A model generated the notes under the pieces. The model was not told the origin of the DNA, did not search any database, and saw only the letters and a program-made list of their open reading frames with translations. Shown here piece after piece: positions 5,827 through 8,326 of a stretch of DNA of 8,326 bases (its first letter is position 1; every line of letters starts with the position of its first letter). The DNA lies in assembly GCF_004570345.1 (NCBI RefSeq), contig NZ_SPQM01000175.1:1-8326 (forward strand), in the 5' to 3' direction. The position numbers and the translations under genes are program-made. Source of the stretch: Blastococcus sp. CT_GayMR20 (GTDB taxonomy: Bacteria; Actinomycetota; Actinomycetes; Mycobacteriales; Geodermatophilaceae).

Positions 5827-5863
5827 ATGACCGCTATCGCACCTTTTCTGCCATACTCGTCCC
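5827..5863 (+). promoter_or_regulatory. Leaderless promoter of the GlxA/FtrA-type regulator gene
   Basis: CATACT (5852-5857) lies 6 nt before the ATG at 5864. ATGACC (5827-5832) is a four-of-six -35 match with a long 19-bp spacer. The stretch between is unusually AT-rich for this window (ACCTTTTCTG). An inverted pair GCCAT/ATGGC (5850-5854 and 5864-5868) flanks the predicted start of transcription and could be an operator. The rest of the 5783-5863 gap shows no other clear signal. Confidence 0.5.
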
Positions 5864-6931
5864 ATGGCTCCCACCGACCGGCCACTGGTCGTCAGCGTCG
5901 TCGTGGCCGACGGTCTGGTGGGCAGTTTCGGCCTCGGTGTCTGCGCCGAGGTCTTCGGCTACGACCGCCGCTCCATGGGGCTGCCGCTCTTCGACTTCGC
6001 CCTGGTCGGCGAGGCCCCAGGGGTGCTGCGCACCGACACCGGCATCCCGATCAGGGTGGAGCACGGGCTGGAGCGGCTCGCCCGGTCGGACATCATCTCG
6101 ATCACCGCGTGGGAACTGTTCGACCGCGTGCCGTCCCCGGCGCTGCTCGACGCGTTCCGCGCCGCCCACGCCCGCGGTGCCACGATCATCAGCCACTGCA
6201 CCGGCGCCTTCGTGCTCGCCGCCGCCGGGCTGCTCGACGGCAAGCGGGTCACCACGCACTGGAAGTACTCCGGCGAGCTGGCCGCGCGCTTCCCCGCGGT
6301 CGACGTCGACCCGTCGGTCCTCTACGTCGACAACGGCCAGGTCATCACCGGCGCCGGGACGGCGGCCGGCGTGGACACCCTGCTGCACCTGGTGCGCCGG
6401 GAGTGGGGCGCGGCCGCGGCCAACGCCCTGGCCCGCGAGATGGTCGTGCCGCCGCACCGCGACGGCGGGCAGGCCCAGTTCATCGACGCCCCCGTGCCGT
6501 CGTGCCAGGACGACCTGCTGGGCGTCGTCCTCGAGTGGGCGAGTGCCCACCTCGCCGAGGACATCAGCGTCGACACCCTGGCCCGCCGGGCCCTGATGAG
6601 CCCGCGCAGCTTCGCCCGCCGGTTCAAGGCGACCACGGGGACCACGCCGCACGCCTGGCTGCTCGGCCAGCGCCTGGCCGCGGCCGAGGCACTGCTCGAG
6701 GGGACCGACGCCCCCGTCGAGGAGATCGCGCGGCTGGTCGGGTTCGGCACCGCGGCCGGTCTGCGCGAGCAGTTCGCCCGGCGGCGCGGGGTGTCCCCGC
6801 GGGCCTACCGGCAGACGTTCCGGGCCGGGTCAGGCGCCGGGTCGGCGCCGGTGCAGCTCGACCGGCACCGGGCTGGCGGGGTGCGGGGCGACCAGACCCT
6901 GGTCGAGGCGGAGTTCGGCCAGCCGGCGTAG
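5864..6931 (+). CDS. GlxA/FtrA-type transcriptional regulator (DJ-1/PfpI domain plus AraC HTH)
   Basis: The 355-residue protein has a DJ-1/PfpI-like N-terminal domain (about 8-185) with a nucleophile-elbow cysteine (Cys112 in [18 protein letters not shown]) followed by TTHW, and a C-terminal AraC domain (about 215-320) with two helix-turn-helix units: [21 protein letters not shown] (about 234-254) and [20 protein letters not shown] (285-304). The [13 protein letters not shown] linker is typical of the FtrA/GlxA group. These are cytoplasmic DNA-binding regulators, often controlling catabolic or detoxification genes next to them. Targets here are not shown; the divergent small CPxC gene is the nearest candidate. 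The ATG fits a leaderless -10. AraC proteins normally end near the PRAYRQTFR motif (residue 320); the last 35 residues are antisense to the 3' end of the convergent cysteine-rich gene and are probably an unselected extension. Confidence 0.9.
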   Translation: MAPTDRPLVVSVVVADGLVGSFGLGVCAEVFGYDRRSMGLPLFDFALVGEAPGVLRTDTGIPIRVEHGLERLARSDIISITAWELFDRVPSPALLDAFRAAHARGATIISHCTGAFVLAAAGLLDGKRVTTHWKYSGELAARFPAVDVDPSVLYVDNGQVITGAGTAAGVDTLLHLVRREWGAAAANALAREMVVPPHRDGGQAQFIDAPVPSCQDDLLGVVLEWASAHLAEDISVDTLARRALMSPRSFARRFKATTGTTPHAWLLGQRLAAAEALLEGTDAPVEEIARLVGFGTAAGLREQFARRRGVSPRAYRQTFRAGSGAGSAPVQLDRHRAGGVRGDQTLVEAEFGQPA

Positions 6932-7648
6932 CTCGGCGAAGGCCGCCACGCCGAGCAGTTCGGTGAGCTCCGCGGCGTAGGTGTCGACCAGCGGCACGGG
7001 GGAGACGTGCGCGGCCGGCGACCCGGTGCACCACCAGTGCAGGTCGTGCCCGCCGGGTCCCCAGCCGCGCCGGTCGAACTCGCCGACCGTCGACACGAGG
7101 ACCCGCGTGCCGTCGGGCCGGTCGACGTGCTCCTGGGCGCGGCGCACGGGCAGCTGCCAGCACACGTCCGGCTTCGTGGTCAGCGGGTGGACGCCGGTCC
7201 GCAGGGCCATCCGGTGCAGCGCGCAGCCGGTCCCGCCGGCGAAGCCGGGCCGGTTCAGGAAGACGCAGGCGCCGTCGACGACGCGGGTGCGCAGCGATCC
7301 CTCGCTCTGTTCCCCGTCCGCGGAGTCGTCGTGCGCGCTGTCCTCCTCCGTCCAGTTCCCGCGGCCCACGGGCGCCAGCTGCCAGTCGTCGTCGGTGAGC
7401 CCGCCGACGGCCGCGGTGACCCGCGCGAGGTCGTCGTCGTCGGTGAAGAAGGCGCCGTGGCTGCAGCACCCGTCGTCCGGGCGGCCCTCGACCACCCCGA
7501 TGCAGCCGCGACCGAAGATGCAGGTCCACGCCGAGGTCAGCCAGGTGAGGTCGGCGCGGACGACGTGCCCCGGGTCGGCCGGATCGGAGAACTCGACCCA
7601 CTCGCGGGAGAAGTCGAGCGGGACCTCCTCGTACGAGTCCTCCAGCAC
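6830..7648 (-). CDS. Cysteine-rich conserved protein, Rv0495c-like
   Basis: The 272-residue protein has eight cysteines: Cx5C at 43/49 (CIFGRGC), adjacent Cys61-Cys62 followed by SHG, then Cys128 (CVFLNRPGF), Cys142 (GCALH), Cys163 (CWQLP) and Cys207. The CC-x-HGAFF and GCALH blocks suggest metal or iron-sulfur binding, in the broad style of YkgJ/DUF3109-type proteins; that is inference. A low-complexity acidic insert (about 100-118) interrupts the middle. No signal peptide or membrane helix is visible, so it is cytosolic. In Mycobacterium, Rv0495c lies divergent from Rv0496 (ppx), the same position as here; I recall that Rv0495c has been linked to redox balance, but that is from memory. The GTG at 7648 fits a TAGGCT hexamer 6 nt upstream. 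Its last 34 codons overlap the AraC-type gene on the other strand. Confidence 0.82.
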   Translation of the reverse strand: MLEDSYEEVPLDFSREWVEFSDPADPGHVVRADLTWLTSAWTCIFGRGCIGVVEGRPDDGCCSHGAFFTDDDDLARVTAAVGGLTDDDWQLAPVGRGNWTEEDSAHDDSADGEQSEGSLRTRVVDGACVFLNRPGFAGGTGCALHRMALRTGVHPLTTKPDVCWQLPVRRAQEHVDRPDGTRVLVSTVGEFDRRGWGPGGHDLHWWCTGSPAAHVSPVPLVDTYAAELTELLGVAAFAELRRLAELRLDQGLVAPHPASPVPVELHRRRPGA

Positions 7649-7660
7649 GGGTCCAGCCTA
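7649..7660 (-). promoter_or_regulatory. Leaderless -10 element of the cysteine-rich gene
   Basis: On the minus strand TAGGCT (7660-7655) lies exactly 6 nt before the GTG at 7648. No Shine-Dalgarno is present. Further upstream a short hairpin CCCC-ACCA-GGGG (7679-7690) occupies the expected -35 area. Confidence 0.55.
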
Positions 7661-7739
7661 GGAGAAGGACCCCGCTGCCCCCACCAGGGGACACCACCGG
7701 CTCGCTCGCTCGCGGCCGGACCCTGCAGCGCGGCCACCC

Positions 7740-7785
7740 TCCCCCTCACGCCTCGCTGCGCTCGGTGCGAGCCTCTGGAGGGGGG
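7740..7785. repeat. Dispersed hairpin repeat, copy B (upstream of ppx)
   Basis: Positions 7742-7777 match the copy at 2606-2642 with one indel and four transitions. It folds as a nested structure: an outer stem CCCCCTC (7741-7747) with GAGGGGG (7778-7784), and an inner hairpin GCTCG-GTG-CGAGC (7760-7772). It sits in the divergent gap, 6 nt upstream of the ppx -10, where the -35 box should be. It may be a relic terminator or a structured element affecting ppx expression. The rest of the 154-bp gap (7661-7739) holds only short inverted repeats such as CCGGC/GCCGG (7697-7719). Confidence 0.6.
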
Positions 7786-7790
7786 CCAGG

Positions 7791-7802
7791 CAGACTGGGG
7801 CC
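7791..7802 (+). promoter_or_regulatory. Leaderless -10 element of ppx
   Basis: CAGACT at 7791-7796 lies 6 nt before the ATG at 7803 and keeps A2 and T6 of the -10 consensus. No ribosome site is present at normal distance, and the -35 area is filled by the hairpin repeat. Confidence 0.45.
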
Positions 7803-8326
7803 ATGCGCCTCGGGGTCCTGGACATCGGATCGAACACCGTCCACCTCCTCGTGGTGGACGCCCACCGCGGCGCGCACCCCACCCCCATGCACGACGACCG
7901 CGCCGTCCTCCGGCTGGCCGAGCACGTCGGCCCGGACGACGTCCTGTCGAGGGCGGGGGAGAAGGCGCTGCTCAAGGCGGTGCAGAACGCCTGCGACCAG
8001 GCCGAGAAGCAGGGCTGCGACGAGCTGCTGGCAATGGTCACGTCGGCGATCCGCGAGGCGTCGAACGGCCTGGAGGTGCTCGCCCGCATACGCGAGCGCA
8101 CCGGGGTCGACCTGCAGGTCCTCACCGGCGAGGAGGAGGCCCGCCTCACCTTCCTCGCCGTCCGCCGGTGGTTCGGGTGGAGTGCCGGGCAACTGCTCAT
8201 CCTCGACATCGGCGGCGGCTCGCTGGAGATCGCGTGCGGCGTCGACGAGGACCCTGACGTCGCCCTGTCGCTCCCGCTCGGGGCCGGGCGGATGACGCGG
8301 CGCTTCCTGCCGGAGGCCCAGGTCGG
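7803..8326 (+). CDS. ppx: Exopolyphosphatase, Ppx/GppA family (N-terminal part, cut by window end)
   Basis: Ppx removes terminal phosphate from polyphosphate; some family members hydrolyse pppGpp instead. The visible 174 codons begin [23 protein letters not shown] in shortened form (DIGSNT at 7-12 is phosphate loop 1), include the conserved TSAIREA (80-86), the catalytic-glutamate segment [10 protein letters not shown] (108-117), and the second phosphate loop LDIGGGSLE (134-142). This is the ASKHA (actin/Hsp70) fold's first domain and the start of the second. Line-by-line it resembles mycobacterial PPX1 (Rv0496), including LAVRRW-x-GWSAG and SLPLGAGR. The reading frame is open at the window end; a full protein would be about 310-340 residues. 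Polyphosphate turnover next to the senX3-regX3 locus fits a common phosphate theme. Confidence 0.95.
   Translation, partial: MRLGVLDIGSNTVHLLVVDAHRGAHPTPMHDDRAVLRLAEHVGPDDVLSRAGEKALLKAVQNACDQAEKQGCDELLAMVTSAIREASNGLEVLARIRERTGVDLQVLTGEEEARLTFLAVRRWFGWSAGQLLILDIGGGSLEIACGVDEDPDVALSLPLGAGRMTRRFLPEAQV

Noticed and set aside
7679..7719. Short inverted repeats CCCC/GGGG and CCGGC/GCCGG in the gap before ppx
   Set aside because: They are short and GC-only; such pairs are expected by chance at this base composition, so they are not listed as separate features.
7007..8257. A 416-codon open frame on the plus strand across the cysteine-rich gene and ppx
   Set aside because: It is antisense to a recognisable gene and then out of frame with ppx; its product is Arg/Pro/Gly-rich with no motifs.
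1..8326. CRISPR arrays, tRNA or rRNA genes, insertion sequences, prophage or toxin-antitoxin modules
   Set aside because: No regular direct-repeat array, cloverleaf-like sequence, transposase motif or paired toxin-antitoxin genes were seen on either strand.

Overview
The window is very GC-rich, densely coded DNA from an actinobacterium. The gene set (gpm1, phoU, senX3-regX3, a mycobacterial Rv0495c-like gene and ppx) and the leaderless gene starts fit this. My best guess is a member of the Geodermatophilaceae or a near relative; that is inference from gene order and protein style, not a database match. Both window edges cut through genes.

Left part (1-1820): the last 41 codons of an MFS-type exporter; a stand-alone PLP-dependent alpha-oxoamine synthase that resembles bacterial serine palmitoyltransferase more than biotin or threonine enzymes; and a 100-residue membrane protein of unknown function. 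Middle (1844-5356): phosphoglycerate mutase converges on phoU. phoU diverges from the translationally coupled senX3-regX3 two-component operon. The 166-bp phoU/senX3 gap carries two GTTCACC heptamers exactly 22 bp apart (two turns of an 11-bp PHO-box period), so RegX3 probably controls its own operon and phoU. A strong 11-bp hairpin closes the operon.

Right part (5386-8326): two small leftward genes (a DUF3072 protein and a small CPxC protein), a divergent GlxA/FtrA-type AraC regulator, a cysteine-rich Rv0495c-like protein whose 3' end overlaps the regulator by 102 bp, and the first 174 codons of a Ppx/GppA exopolyphosphatase nearly collinear with mycobacterial PPX1 (Rv0496). The core theme is phosphate: sensing (SenX3/RegX3/PhoU), polyphosphate turnover (Ppx) and glycolytic phosphate-ester chemistry (Gpm).

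Two window-wide patterns stand out. Seven of the ten starts have a [T/C]AnnnT hexamer 6-7 nt upstream and no good Shine-Dalgarno sequence, which is the leaderless-transcript layout. A degenerate ~37-bp hairpin repeat occurs twice: one copy supplies the stop codon of gpm1, the other sits in the ppx promoter region. I do not see a clearly new multi-gene system; the oxoamine synthase and the cysteine-rich protein are the least explained parts.
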